A stretch of DNA of 41,302 nucleotides. Origin: an uncultured Lachnospiraceae bacterium. GTDB lineage: Bacteria; Bacillota; Clostridia; Lachnospirales; Lachnospiraceae. Shown piece by piece: positions 1 through 8,491 of the stretch; position 1 is the first letter of the stretch, and each line of letters opens with the position of its first letter. The translations under genes were made by a program, and so were the position numbers. The stretch covers positions 1 to 41,302 of the forward strand of contig CAMWKB010000009.1 in NCBI GenBank assembly GCA_947174705.1, read 5' to 3'. The notes under the pieces were generated by a model, which saw only the letters and a list, made by a program, of their open reading frames with translations, was not told the DNA's origin and searched no databases.

Positions 1-138
1 ATGATGAAGTTTCTTGGTATAAAACACAGAACCACATTCAGAAGCGATTACCTGAATCCATTATTGGATGAGGGAAAAATTGCAATGACAATACCTGATA
101 AGCCGCGAAGCAAGAATCAAAAATTTTATTCTGTTTAA
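1..138 (+). CDS. C-terminal tail of a Fic/AlbA-type ATP-binding or DNA-binding protein (partial)
   Basis: The reading frame is open from the first base and ends at TAA 136-138, so 45 residues of a longer protein are visible. The tail contains LGIKHRTTFRSDYLNPLLDEG followed by MTIPDKPRSKNQ. From memory this pattern (a short winged-helix segment, then MT.PDKP.S..QKY) ends many Fic-family and AlbA_2-type 'putative DNA-binding' ATPases in Clostridia. The ATG codons at 1 and 4 are probably internal methionines. The family call rests on this tail only; the catalytic domain lies outside the window. Confidence 0.55.
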   Translation: MMKFLGIKHRTTFRSDYLNPLLDEGKIAMTIPDKPRSKNQKFYSV

Positions 139-179
139 CTTTCATAATATAATGATTTTGTATTTTATAACAATAAGTT

Positions 180-226
180 CAATGTCAAAAGCCTTATATT
201 TTACATGGTTTTTGACATTGTTTTGT
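180..226 (+). terminator. AT-rich stem-loop, possible terminator
   Basis: CAATGTCAAAA (180-190) is exactly complementary to TTTTGACATTG (210-220), with a 19-nt loop, and TTTTG follows. It lies 41 bp after the stop of the partial gene. The stem is AT-rich and the T-run short, so termination may be weak. Confidence 0.45.
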
Positions 227-243
227 TAAAATATTACCAATAA

Positions 244-309
244 TTTACAACAAAAAATATCTGTTTTACAACATATTCTTCCCACAATCCAAACACATTC
301 CGTTATAAT
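244..309 (+). promoter_or_regulatory. Candidate LytTR-type operator plus -10 box for the sensor kinase gene
   Basis: The 9-mer TTTACAACA occurs at 244-252 and 265-273, start-to-start 21 bp, i.e. two helical turns with a 12-bp gap. A perfect TATAAT follows at 304-309, and the -35 position near 281-286 (cccaca) is poor. Known AgrA/ComE-type LytTR regulators bind two 9-bp repeats with about 12 bp between them upstream of weak -35 promoters. That a LytTR regulator binds here is inference. Confidence 0.45.
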
Positions 310-365
310 TTTTATTAAGAACCCCGAATCCCCCACCCACATACAAGAAAGGAAGCACAAACCAC

Positions 366-1742
366 ATGGAAATCGATGTATTATATTGGGATATAGTAAC
401 GTATATAACAGATATTATATGCATTTATATTGAAGGCTATTTCTGCTACCGTTTTGTAAAGCCTTTTCTATATGAATGTAAACGTGACTACTATATTTGG
501 ATAACGTATGTTATTGTAAATGTGTTAATATTTTTTGTTCCTTGTGAAGTATCAGGGTCAATAGCGTCAGCCATTTTATCGGCGGCGATATTTACAGTTA
601 TGTATTTTATGGATAAAAGAAATATGGAGCAGAAGATATTCCTGGCAGTGGTTTGCTATCTGCTGGAATGGGTTACATGGGGAATGGTTGTTTCTATGTG
701 GAATACCTCATTTGATATTTCTCTGTCAATACCTTTCGTGCTGGATTCTTTCCGTGTGCAGTTCTTATTATATGTGATAATGGAGATATTATGGTGCGTT
801 ACGTTTTTTTTCATAATGAAGCTATTGGTTAAGCTGCTGCATAAGGCATATATCTATAAAAGGGAAAATATGACAAAAAGAGAGCTTGTGCTTATGCTTG
901 CGCCTTTATTTTCCCTTATTGCCGGAAGATGGGTATTCAAATTTTTTACAGATGTATATGAAATGGATTTAAAGCAGTATGTGTGGGAGAATCATCATAG
1001 TTTTAATTTGCTGCTGTTATTTCATCAGCTGATATCTATTGTCTCAATGTTAACCGTAATTACGATATATCAGAGCATAAAGAGTGCTCAGAGGAGGGAA
1101 AAGGAAGAGGCCGTACTGGCAAGGCAGATTGATGACATGGAGAAGCATATAGCTGAAGTGGAGAAGCTGTATTATGATATCCGGAGTCTTAAGCATGATA
1201 TGAGGAATCATGTGATGGTTCTTAAAAATCTGTGTGGAGAGAATGAGGAAGCGGGAAAGTATGTGACGCAGTTAAAAGCGCAGATTGACGAGAGCGCATT
1301 GTCGGAATGTGTAAAAAGTGGTAATCCCATTACGGATATAATCATCAGTGAAAAGAAAAAGGCAGCTGAAGAAAAGGGGATTGATTTCCAATATGAATTT
1401 CATTATCCGGAGAATACGAAACTCAATGCTTTTGATGTCAGCGTGATACTTAATAATGCGATTAATAATGCTATAGAGGCGGCTGTAGAATGTGAAAATC
1501 CATTTGTTAAAATTTTGTCATACCATAAAAACAGGGCTTATATGATAGAAATCCGCAATAGTATTGTGGGGCAGCGGGTTATAGACAGTTACAGCGGTCT
1601 GCCGGTTACGACCAAATCCGGAGAGGGGCATGGTTTTGGGCTTGCCAATGTAAAGAAGGTGGCGCAGAAGTATTATGGGGATATTGATATAGAGCAGAAT
1701 GGGAGTGAATTTATACTGGTGGTTATGCTGATGGTGGAGTGA
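366..1742 (+). CDS. AgrC-like GHKL sensor histidine kinase (orphan in this window)
   Basis: A 458-aa membrane sensor kinase. The first ~235 residues are a series of hydrophobic segments, consistent with six or so membrane spans. A coiled linker (about 240-270) leads to the phosphoacceptor region SLKHDMRNH with H277. The GHKL ATPase follows, with N-box NNAINNAIEAA (363-373), IRNS (396-399) and glycine lid SGEGHGFGLANVKK (418-431). This matches peptide-sensing AgrC/FsrC-type kinases that signal to LytTR response regulators. The start has AAAGGA (349-354) upstream. No response regulator, AgrB or signal peptide gene lies next to it: upstream is an unrelated gene tail and downstream a MoxR operon. 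The ligand is unknown. Confidence 0.85.
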   Translation: MEIDVLYWDIVTYITDIICIYIEGYFCYRFVKPFLYECKRDYYIWITYVIVNVLIFFVPCEVSGSIASAILSAAIFTVMYFMDKRNMEQKIFLAVVCYLLEWVTWGMVVSMWNTSFDISLSIPFVLDSFRVQFLLYVIMEILWCVTFFFIMKLLVKLLHKAYIYKRENMTKRELVLMLAPLFSLIAGRWVFKFFTDVYEMDLKQYVWENHHSFNLLLLFHQLISIVSMLTVITIYQSIKSAQRREKEEAVLARQIDDMEKHIAEVEKLYYDIRSLKHDMRNHVMVLKNLCGENEEAGKYVTQLKAQIDESALSECVKSGNPITDIIISEKKKAAEEKGIDFQYEFHYPENTKLNAFDVSVILNNAINNAIEAAVECENPFVKILSYHKNRAYMIEIRNSIVGQRVIDSYSGLPVTTKSGEGHGFGLANVKKVAQKYYGDIDIEQNGSEFILVVMLMVE

Positions 1743-1932
1743 AGGGGAATGTGTTGTAAGCTTAAATATGTTATTTGATGTATGTTTTGAACTGTGATTT
1801 TAAAAATGGTCTGTCTTTTTTTAATAATAAAGTGTAAGATATATATAGTACCATTTATGTGATAGAAAAGGATTTATTTCATATAGGGGCGTAAACTTCA
1901 GCCTAACGCAGAATTATGGAGGAGAAGACAAA

Positions 1933-2862
1933 ATGTATCAGGACAAGCTGCAAATGATTCAGGACGAAGTAAATAATGTGTTGCGCGGCAAGGAAGATGT
2001 GGTGCGTAAAGTATTGGCAGCGATGATTGGCGGCGGGCATATTCTGATGGAGGATATTCCGGGGGTTGGAAAGACCACTCTTGCTACTACGTTTGCCAAG
2101 GCGCTTTCTTTGGATTATAGGAGGGTGCAGTTTACGCCGGATGTGTTGCCCAGCGATATTCTGGGCTTTTCCATGTATAATAACAAAATCGGGGAATTTG
2201 AATTCCATGAGGGTCCTATTTTTTGCAACCTTTTTCTTGCAGATGAAATAAACCGTACTTCGCCCAAAACGCAGTCTGCGCTGCTTGAGGTTATGGAGGA
2301 GAGGCAGGCGAGTGTGGAAGGGGAGACAAGAAAGTTAGAGGAGCCTTTTATTGTAATTGCCACGCAGAATCCCACAGGCTCATCGGGAACCCAGATGCTG
2401 CCGGATTCCCAGCTTGACAGGTTTCTTATCTGTTTATCTATGGGATATCCCGGGCATGCTGCAGAGGTGGCAATGATAAAGGATGAGGTCTGGAAGCAGC
2501 TTTTGTCTGTCAAGCAGGTCATTTCGGTAGAGGAATTTAAGCAGCTGCGTGACAGTGTGGAAAAAATTTTTGTGCATGATGCAATTTATGAATACATAGT
2601 GTCGTTAGTGGAAGAAACCAGGAAAAACGAGCTTTTTTCAATGGGCGCAAGCCCCCGCGCCGATATCGCGCTGCTTCGTATGTCAAGGGCAATGGCGTTC
2701 ATCGAGGGAAGGGACTTTGTGACGGCGCAGGATGTGCAGAGTGTGCTCATAGACGTTCTTGGACACCGCGTGAAGTTAAGCTCCCGGGCGCGTGCCGAAG
2801 GGAAAAATATGTGGGCGTGTATGCAGGAGCTTTTATACAGTGTAAAAAGTCCGCGAAGTTGA
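1933..2862 (+). CDS. MoxR-family AAA+ ATPase
   Basis: A 309-aa AAA+ ATPase. It has Walker A GVGKTT (44-49), Walker B FLADEINR (D104/E105), an arginine-rich NRTSPKTQ segment and the TQNP sensor-1 motif, and ends in the winged-helix-like lid typical of MoxR. MoxR proteins are chaperone-like and are usually encoded with DUF58 and transglutaminase or VWA proteins, as here. The start follows GGAGGAG (1918-1924). It heads an operon with the next three genes: DUF58 begins 12 bp after its stop. Family and operon assignments are firm; the client is unknown. Confidence 0.92.
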   Translation: MYQDKLQMIQDEVNNVLRGKEDVVRKVLAAMIGGGHILMEDIPGVGKTTLATTFAKALSLDYRRVQFTPDVLPSDILGFSMYNNKIGEFEFHEGPIFCNLFLADEINRTSPKTQSALLEVMEERQASVEGETRKLEEPFIVIATQNPTGSSGTQMLPDSQLDRFLICLSMGYPGHAAEVAMIKDEVWKQLLSVKQVISVEEFKQLRDSVEKIFVHDAIYEYIVSLVEETRKNELFSMGASPRADIALLRMSRAMAFIEGRDFVTAQDVQSVLIDVLGHRVKLSSRARAEGKNMWACMQELLYSVKSPRS

Positions 2863-2874
2863 GTGAGGTGCCGG

Positions 2875-3930
2875 ATGGAAGAAAAGATTCGTTTCAGGCT
2901 GCGTCCGATAAGGATAATAAGTTATCTGGTTTCTATCGGTTTAGATATTTTTCTTTACTATGTTCTTCACAGTTATTTTCTATTGCTAATAGCTATAGTT
3001 ATGTCAACCATGCCGTTTATATCGATAGCCGGGGCTTTTTATACATGTAAAAATCTTGAGGCTGAGCTTGGAATAGGTAAAAGTACGCTTGAGTACGGTG
3101 AAGAGATGTTAATGGAAATAAGGTTGAAAAATCATGTATGGTTTCCGGCGCTTCATAGTAGTATTAAAGTCTTTTTATCCAATACTTTCTTAGAAAACGA
3201 GATAGAGCGGGTTCTGGAGATGCCTGTTAAGGCGCATGGGGAGAGTAAGCTTGCGCTGTCGTTTCGTTTCATTAATCTGGGGCGCTTTACCATAAAAGCC
3301 GATACCTTTTTCCTTCAGGATATAATGGGACTTATTATTGTAAAAAAACCGGTTTATATTTCGGGAGAGATATATGTGCTGCCAAATCCGGCCGCTGACG
3401 CATTGCCTGATGTTACAAATTTCATGTCAGGGGCGGCGGAAGTCGAGGAAAGTACACATAAAGGCAGTGATTTCAGCGAAGTGAGTGATATACGCGAATA
3501 TGTTCCGGGAGACCGTATCAGGGATATTCATTGGAAGATATCGGCAAGATGCAGTGAACTAATGGTCAAGGACCGTGTAGCAACGGCAGGAAGCGAGATG
3601 GTATTGTTTCTTGACCTTGTAAGAAACGAGGAGGCTGCGCAGCACATTCTCACATGTACATACAGCCTTGCCTGTGCTTTTATACGGCAAAGACTCCCTG
3701 TGTGTGTCTTATGTTGGAATCAGTCGGAGTATTGTTTTAATGAGTATAGGTGTGCTTCGGATGCCGAGTTAGTTCAGGCTTACTCGGAAATATACAGACT
3801 GCCGCTGACTGCACATGTTAATGAAGACTGGATGAGGCTGATTAGCAATTTTTTCCCATATTTAAAAACTTATGTTTGTGTAGGTTTAAGAGATGGTTTG
3901 GTGCAGGTCGGGATGCTTGAGAACTTGTAA
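2875..3930 (+). CDS. DUF58 domain protein, membrane-anchored
   Basis: A 351-aa protein with two hydrophobic segments near the N-terminus (about residues 15-55), then a beta-rich region and the DUF58 hallmark SDIREYVPGDRIRDIHWK, followed by a VWA-like region beginning VLFLDLVRNE. ATG 2875 is preferred because GAGG sits at 2865-2868; the in-frame GTG at 2863 would lengthen the protein by four residues but has no ribosome binding site. DUF58 proteins pair with MoxR ATPases, whose gene ends 12 bp upstream, and with transglutaminases, whose gene begins 30 bp downstream. The molecular function is not established for the family. Confidence 0.88.
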   Translation: MEEKIRFRLRPIRIISYLVSIGLDIFLYYVLHSYFLLLIAIVMSTMPFISIAGAFYTCKNLEAELGIGKSTLEYGEEMLMEIRLKNHVWFPALHSSIKVFLSNTFLENEIERVLEMPVKAHGESKLALSFRFINLGRFTIKADTFFLQDIMGLIIVKKPVYISGEIYVLPNPAADALPDVTNFMSGAAEVEESTHKGSDFSEVSDIREYVPGDRIRDIHWKISARCSELMVKDRVATAGSEMVLFLDLVRNEEAAQHILTCTYSLACAFIRQRLPVCVLCWNQSEYCFNEYRCASDAELVQAYSEIYRLPLTAHVNEDWMRLISNFFPYLKTYVCVGLRDGLVQVGMLENL

Positions 3931-3960
3931 TTTTTATAAAAAGATATGAGGATGTAATGG

Positions 3961-6336
3961 ATGTTTGGCATAAGAAGGAATAAAAAGGAAGGGGAAACGA
4001 CAGCTTTTCCGGAAAAAGGAATCATAATAAGCTGTGACGGCGTTTGTCAGGAAGAAAAACGTAAATATACGCTGTTTCTTAAAGGGGTACTCGTATATTT
4101 AATCGTGATGGGCGCTATGGGCTCTTTTTTGTCTTCGCTTGATATAAAGTATTCTGCAATTACGCTCCATCTGGTAATCTTTGCATGTGCAATTTTTTGT
4201 TCGTCCCTTTACTATAATAAGTTTTGGGAAACTACGGGATATCTGTTCTTACTATTTTTGGTTTTATTCCTCGGAAATTTATTCAGTAAATATATAAACA
4301 GCGGATTTTATGCGATAGCCAATGAGATTTCAAATCGGGCGGCTGTTTTTTTTGACACAAGCGCTATGAGAAACTATGGAGAACAGATAGGGAACCGTTA
4401 TTTGGCGGTTACAATATCGATGAGTTTCATCGGCTGTGTGTGTTGTATTACTACCAATATCATGGTTTCGAGGAAAATGCGTTTTCCCTTTTTAAGTTTT
4501 GTAATAATGCTGATACCTATGTATCTGGAGCTGGAACCTGATATTATATATGTGATAATGTATGTAAGCAGTCTTGTTTTGGTTTACATAATTGGGGTGG
4601 GCGGGCATTACGCCCTGACACTGAATAATAATACTTATGAATTTCGGAGCAAGGGGAAAAAGTTCGCATATACCTATGCGGCACGGACAAACGCCGGGAT
4701 TATGGCGGCGGTTCTTATAATAAGCTCGGTGTTGATTGGCGCCTTTTCCATAATTTTTCCTAAAGAACAGTTTAGGAACGCCAATACCATGAGTACAATT
4801 AAAAAAAGTACGATGGATACGGTGGAAAATATATCGATTCTTGGTTTGATGGGACTATTTAATTTTTCATCAAATACAGGCGGACTTACAAACGGAGTGC
4901 TGGGCGGGGTCAGTTCGGTCAGATTGGACCTTGAGACGGATTTAATTGTAGAGTTTACGCCATATAATGACGAGCGTGTGTATTTGAAAACTTTTGTGGG
5001 TGAAACATATCTTCCATATAGTAATAGATGGAGCAGTCAGGTTGACTATAGCGGTCAAGTGATAGTAGAAGCGGATGAAACGGCCGCGCTGCTGAAAAAA
5101 CGCTATGAGGATGGTAAGGAATATTCTGCAAAAGGCGTTATGAAGATTACGAATGTGGCGGCGGCAATCGGTATGTATCTGCCCTATTATTCAGAGGAGA
5201 CGGATAAACAGGTTTATGTGGGGCGGACGCAGGAATATACTTATTATCCGCGAGTATATGAAGGGTCGCTGAAGAGAAAGGACGGTTCGGCGGGTAGAAG
5301 CACGTCGGATGACGACTGGCCATATGAACGCCTGACGGCTGAGGAATGGAATGAGAAAGCTCAGCTTTGGCAGTGGATGCAAGTACCAAGGGAAAATGCG
5401 GGGGTTATATCGACTTTGATATCGGAAGCAGGGCTTAGCTCATACTATGGAGATGCAGAGGGTGCAGTGAAGGCGCTTGCAGAGTATTATCAGGACAACA
5501 TACCATATACGCTGCGACCCGGAATGACGCCGTATAGGAAGGATTTTGTTAACTATTTTCTGGCTGAAAATAAGAGGGGATACTGTGCGCATTTTGCGAG
5601 TGCGGCAACCCTCATATTCCGCTATCTTGGAATTCCGGCGAGGTATGTGGAAGGATATGCCATTGACCCGGCTGATATTGCAGGAAGGGGCGAGTTGCTT
5701 TCCGATAAAGAATACAGTCAATACTATGACGGTTTTTCACCGCTTCAGACAAATGCGGTAGTTTCGGTAGCGGCTACTGACGCCAACGCTCATGCATGGG
5801 TAGAGGTTTATGACAGTGAAGTCGGCTGGATTGTGGCAGAAGTGACTCCGGTGTCATATGAGGAAGAACCGGGCGAAAGTCTTTGGCAGCGGCTTATGGA
5901 CTTCCTGACAGGAAGCCAGGACTCTGAAAATCAGGATGATGAAGACGCAGACGAGCAGGAAGGAACAGGCTTAGATGAACAGACCAGACAGTTCTATGTA
6001 AGGGTATTATGCTGTATTGCAGCACTTTTTATAGTCGTACTGATATGCCGCCCATTGGTTAAAAAGCTACAATTACTATATAATTATCACAATTCTGACA
6101 GGAATGGCAGATTGGTTATACGTTATCAAAACTATATCAGTCATATTGCAAGGAAAAACAAAGAGTTGACTAAAATGGTCAACCATGAAGAACAGATTGA
6201 CTGGTTAGTTCACAATGGCTTCTGGAAAATTGATTTGAGTGAAGGCAGTGAGTGCGTGAAAATAATGGAAAGGGCTGCTTTTTCCAAGGCTATGGTGTCT
6301 GAGGCGGAGTTTGAAAAGGTAGTAAAAAATATTTAA
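3961..6336 (+). CDS. Membrane protein with extracytoplasmic transglutaminase-like domain (TgpA type)
   Basis: A 791-aa protein with several membrane spans in residues ~35-265, a large outside region, then a transglutaminase core and a last membrane span near 675-690 followed by a cytosolic tail. The core shows the Cys motif RGYCAHFASA (C542) and His motif ANAHAWVEVY (H611). The third triad position reads WIVAEVTP with Glu (E627) where many relatives have Asp. I believe Glu is common here in clostridial members, so I do not take it as inactivation. The tail resembles the region labelled DUF4129 in relatives. It is the third gene of the MoxR-DUF58 operon and starts after GAGGATG (3948-3954). 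The substrate is unknown; a cell-envelope protein cross-linking or protease role is inferred. Confidence 0.85.
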   Translation: MFGIRRNKKEGETTAFPEKGIIISCDGVCQEEKRKYTLFLKGVLVYLIVMGAMGSFLSSLDIKYSAITLHLVIFACAIFCSSLYYNKFWETTGYLFLLFLVLFLGNLFSKYINSGFYAIANEISNRAAVFFDTSAMRNYGEQIGNRYLAVTISMSFIGCVCCITTNIMVSRKMRFPFLSFVIMLIPMYLELEPDIIYVIMYVSSLVLVYIIGVGGHYALTLNNNTYEFRSKGKKFAYTYAARTNAGIMAAVLIISSVLIGAFSIIFPKEQFRNANTMSTIKKSTMDTVENISILGLMGLFNFSSNTGGLTNGVLGGVSSVRLDLETDLIVEFTPYNDERVYLKTFVGETYLPYSNRWSSQVDYSGQVIVEADETAALLKKRYEDGKEYSAKGVMKITNVAAAIGMYLPYYSEETDKQVYVGRTQEYTYYPRVYEGSLKRKDGSAGRSTSDDDWPYERLTAEEWNEKAQLWQWMQVPRENAGVISTLISEAGLSSYYGDAEGAVKALAEYYQDNIPYTLRPGMTPYRKDFVNYFLAENKRGYCAHFASAATLIFRYLGIPARYVEGYAIDPADIAGRGELLSDKEYSQYYDGFSPLQTNAVVSVAATDANAHAWVEVYDSEVGWIVAEVTPVSYEEEPGESLWQRLMDFLTGSQDSENQDDEDADEQEGTGLDEQTRQFYVRVLCCIAALFIVVLICRPLVKKLQLLYNYHNSDRNGRLVIRYQNYISHIARKNKELTKMVNHEEQIDWLVHNGFWKIDLSEGSECVKIMERAAFSKAMVSEAEFEKVVKNI

Positions 6337-6367
6337 TAATCGGGTTTACGCGTAGGAGAATATAGAA

Positions 6368-6712
6368 GTGTTGAAAAAAATAAAAACCTGTTTTTCGGTT
6401 ATATGGGCTGTTTTGATGGGAATGGCAACGCCGTTATGGATAGCGATTATCTACATGGATATTACGGGGCATGCCAAAGGATACGGCTATGATTTGGGAG
6501 ACGAAAAGGATATTTCAATTATGATGGGCGTCTTTGAACTTCTTGTATGGATAGCGGCGGTCTGCCCTGTACTTGTCAGTTTATGCAGGAAGCTGTATTC
6601 AAAGGATAAGCGCCTGTGCCTGCTGCCGGTATTGGGATTTGTGATAATTGGGGCTGTGATTATCGTGATTATAGGGTGGAATGAGTATTTGAAGTGTTTT
6701 GGGGTGGTTTGA
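6368..6712 (+). CDS. Small integral membrane protein, function unknown
   Basis: A 114-aa protein I do not recognise. It has three hydrophobic segments (about residues 10-32, 50-72 and 85-108) separated by short charged loops. GTG 6368 is chosen because AGGAG (6354-6358) is 9 nt away; a TTG codon follows directly as residue 2. It begins 31 bp after the transglutaminase gene, so it is probably the last gene of the MoxR-DUF58-transglutaminase operon. An accessory role in that membrane system is only a guess from position. Confidence 0.6.
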   Translation: MLKKIKTCFSVIWAVLMGMATPLWIAIIYMDITGHAKGYGYDLGDEKDISIMMGVFELLVWIAAVCPVLVSLCRKLYSKDKRLCLLPVLGFVIIGAVIIVIIGWNEYLKCFGVV

Positions 6713-6758
6713 AGTTGGGAATGGTGGTTAGAAGATATGCAATTTTTCACATGAACAC

Positions 6759-6787
6759 TTTACATTTCCAAATTATTCATGTAAAAT
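6759..6787 (+). promoter_or_regulatory. Sigma-A-like promoter for the small-protein pair
   Basis: TTTACA (6759-6764) and TAAAAT (6782-6787) are separated by 17 bp, giving a predicted start near 6794, about 60 bp before the 39-aa ORF. TTTACAT/ATGTAAA also form an inverted repeat (6759-6765 and 6779-6785) overlapping both boxes, which could be an operator. Confidence 0.5.
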
Positions 6788-6854
6788 ATAAACGGTTAGA
6801 TAAATAACCAATTCACGTAATAATATACCAAGCGTTGAGGGAAGGGTTTAAGAT

Positions 6855-6974
6855 ATGGAAGGATTCTTTTTATTAGCAGGTGGTTTCGTAGTTATTATAA
6901 TTCCGGTTGTAATTTCAGTAGTTTCTGCGGTTGTCAGCGGAGTGGCAGCAGCAGTAGATGATGAGGAAGATTAA
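6855..6974 (+). CDS. 39-aa hydrophobic small protein
   Basis: A short ORF with one long hydrophobic stretch (residues 4-33, rich in Val, Ile, Ala and Gly, with a central Pro) and an acidic tail DDEED. It looks like a single-span membrane peptide with its charged end in the cytosol or at the surface. A strong purine-rich site GAGGGAAGGG ends about 8 nt before ATG. It is flanked by a promoter and, after the next ORF, a terminator, which supports it as a real gene. I know of no named family. A toxin-like or membrane-signalling peptide is possible, but nothing in the sequence decides this. Confidence 0.6.
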   Translation: MEGFFLLAGGFVVIIIPVVISVVSAVVSGVAAAVDDEED

Positions 6975-6976
6975 AT

Positions 6977-7150
6977 ATGAATACATTTCAGTATCAGGTA
7001 GTAAGCATTGACGGGGATTATGCGCATCTTAAGCGTATTGATATCGAAAGTGATGAGCTTAAGCTGGTAGCCAGAGCGTTACTTCCGCCTGAGATTACTG
7101 AAGGAACAAAGTTGTTGTATGAATATATGCAGTATCAGATTATGGAGTAG
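6977..7150 (+). CDS. 57-aa small protein, DUF3006-like pattern
   Basis: The ATG lies 2 nt after the stop of the 39-aa ORF, suggesting translational coupling. The protein runs MNTFQYQVVSIDGDYAHLKR, then ARALLPPEITEGTKLLYE. The pattern 'V..IDGDYAHL ... LLP..I.EGTKL' recalls small beta-rich DUF3006-type proteins and short unnamed proteins common in Lachnospiraceae. It is soluble, acidic, and has no signal peptide. The pair ends at a good terminator (7197-7228). Coding status is well supported by the context; function is unknown. Confidence 0.65.
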   Translation: MNTFQYQVVSIDGDYAHLKRIDIESDELKLVARALLPPEITEGTKLLYEYMQYQIME

Positions 7151-7196
7151 GTAGGTCTGAATATACTTGTGTAAATATGAGATATGTAAATAATTA

Positions 7197-7228
7197 ATGG
7201 TTATGTGGAAACGCATAGCCATTTTTTT
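7197..7228 (+). terminator. Rho-independent terminator after the small-protein pair
   Basis: ATGGTTATG (7197-7205) pairs with CATAGCCAT (7214-7222) with one G-T wobble and an 8-nt loop, followed by TTTTTTT. It separates the small-protein unit from spoVAA. Confidence 0.8.
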
Positions 7229-7334
7229 AACGCATAAAATCATGAATAAAATATTTTTAATTTATAAATAATAATCTATAGATTTACGCTGTGGTGTAAT
7301 TTCCCATAATATAAAAAGAAAGTGTGGACACATT

Positions 7335-7970
7335 ATGTCAACCAACAATGTAACGCTGTACTTAAAGGCTGAACAAAACGTAGAATTACAGTCTGAGGAT
7401 GTTTATATCAAAGATATCGGAAAGCTGACCTGTAAGGATGAGCATATCCTGGCTAAGGTAAAGGCTATTAAACTTTATCATTTTAAAGAGGGAGAAAAGA
7501 AAAGACAGGTCATAAGTATACTGAAGGTGATTGAAGAGATTGAAACGGCTTTTCCCAATGTGACGGTGGAAAACTTAGGCGAGATTGATGTTTTGGTGGA
7601 ACAAATTGATGTTGATAAGCATAAAGGGGCCGTGCAGACGATAAAGATTATATTTGTGTCTGCAATCAGCTTTTTCGGAACCGCTTTTACAATTATGGCG
7701 TTTCACAATGATATTGGGATTAATGACGTATTTACCAAAGTTTATGAAATGGTTATGGGGCAGGCAAGCGACGGCTATGGAATTTTGGAGCTTTCGTATT
7801 CTATTGGGCTTGCAGTCGGTATTATTGTCTTTTTCAATCATATAGGGGGCCGGCGTATTACAAAAGACCCTACGCCTATCGAGGTGGAGATGCGCGTATA
7901 TGAAGCCGATGTAAATAAGGCTTTGATAGAGACTGCGGACAGGGAAGGAAAAATGATAGATGTTAATTAG
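7335..7970 (+). CDS. spoVAA: Stage V sporulation protein AA
   Basis: A 211-aa protein matching SpoVAA. An N-terminal soluble part (residues 1-100) starts VTLYLKAEQNVELQSEDVYI.DI and contains the VLVEQ region; two membrane spans follow (about 103-122 and 147-168), then a short cytosolic tail with DPTPIEVEMR. SpoVA proteins form the spore inner-membrane channel that moves dipicolinic acid. The gene overlaps spoVAB by 11 bp. A forespore sigma-G promoter is expected; CATAATA at 7305-7311 fits a sigma-G -10, but I see no convincing -35. The ribosome binding site is weak (AAGAAAGTG). Confidence 0.85.
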   Translation: MSTNNVTLYLKAEQNVELQSEDVYIKDIGKLTCKDEHILAKVKAIKLYHFKEGEKKRQVISILKVIEEIETAFPNVTVENLGEIDVLVEQIDVDKHKGAVQTIKIIFVSAISFFGTAFTIMAFHNDIGINDVFTKVYEMVMGQASDGYGILELSYSIGLAVGIIVFFNHIGGRRITKDPTPIEVEMRVYEADVNKALIETADREGKMIDVN

Positions 7971-8460
7971 GCAGATATTTATGGCGGTTTTGGGTATAAG
8001 TTTCGGATTTGTTGTATCGGGCGGGGTTTTTACGGTACTCTTATCCGTTGGGCTGATTCCGCGTTTTGCAGGTAAGATGCATATAGCAAAGCACATTTTC
8101 ATACTGGAGGAAATGGTGGTCTTAGGAACCCTTGTGGGTGATTTTGCCAGTGTATTCAGCGACAATGCCTATTTTGGGGAATGGATACTTTCTCATGATG
8201 TATTTGGCGTTTCACTTACAGGGACGGTCTGGAGTATGATAGGTAACGCTTTAATGATAATATTCGGACTTTTTTCGGGTATATTTGTGGGGGCGCTGGC
8301 GCTTGCAATTGCAGAGATGCTTGACACAATACCGATTTTCTCAAGAAGAATCGGGTTTAGGCATGGACTTGGGATTGCGATTCTGGCGGTAGCGCTTGGA
8401 AAACTTGTGGGGAGCTTGATTTACTTTACGCAGAGTGTGTATCTTTATGGAGGGGTATAG
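7960..8460 (+). CDS. spoVAB: Stage V sporulation protein AB
   Basis: A 166-aa protein with four or five membrane spans, matching SpoVAB. Recognisable parts are the glycine-rich first span (FGFVVSGGVFTVLLSVGLIP), the LEEMVVLGTLVGDFASVF segment, and the C-terminal ALAEMLDTIPIFSRR-type stretch (here ALAIAEMLDTIPIFSRRIG). It overlaps the end of spoVAA and is followed 31 bp later by spoVAC, as in classical spoVA operons. It acts with SpoVAA and SpoVAC in the spore inner membrane for dipicolinate passage; the individual role of AB is not defined. Confidence 0.85.
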   Translation: MLIRQIFMAVLGISFGFVVSGGVFTVLLSVGLIPRFAGKMHIAKHIFILEEMVVLGTLVGDFASVFSDNAYFGEWILSHDVFGVSLTGTVWSMIGNALMIIFGLFSGIFVGALALAIAEMLDTIPIFSRRIGFRHGLGIAILAVALGKLVGSLIYFTQSVYLYGGV

Positions 8461-8491
8461 AAAATTATAAAAAGAAAGAGAGGTATTATAC

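Noticed and set aside
3961-6336. Inactive transglutaminase because the catalytic Asp is Glu (E627)
   Set aside because: I recall VEVTP-type Glu as frequent in clostridial members, and Cys and His are intact, so loss of activity is not supported.
7305-7311. A full sigma-G promoter before spoVAA
   Set aside because: CATAATA fits the -10, but no GHATR-type -35 lies at 17-19 bp; only the -10 can be noted.
7575-8165. A 196-aa minus-strand ORF across spoVAA/spoVAB
   Set aside because: It is antisense to two clear spoVA genes, has no ribosome binding site and shows a shadow-like composition.
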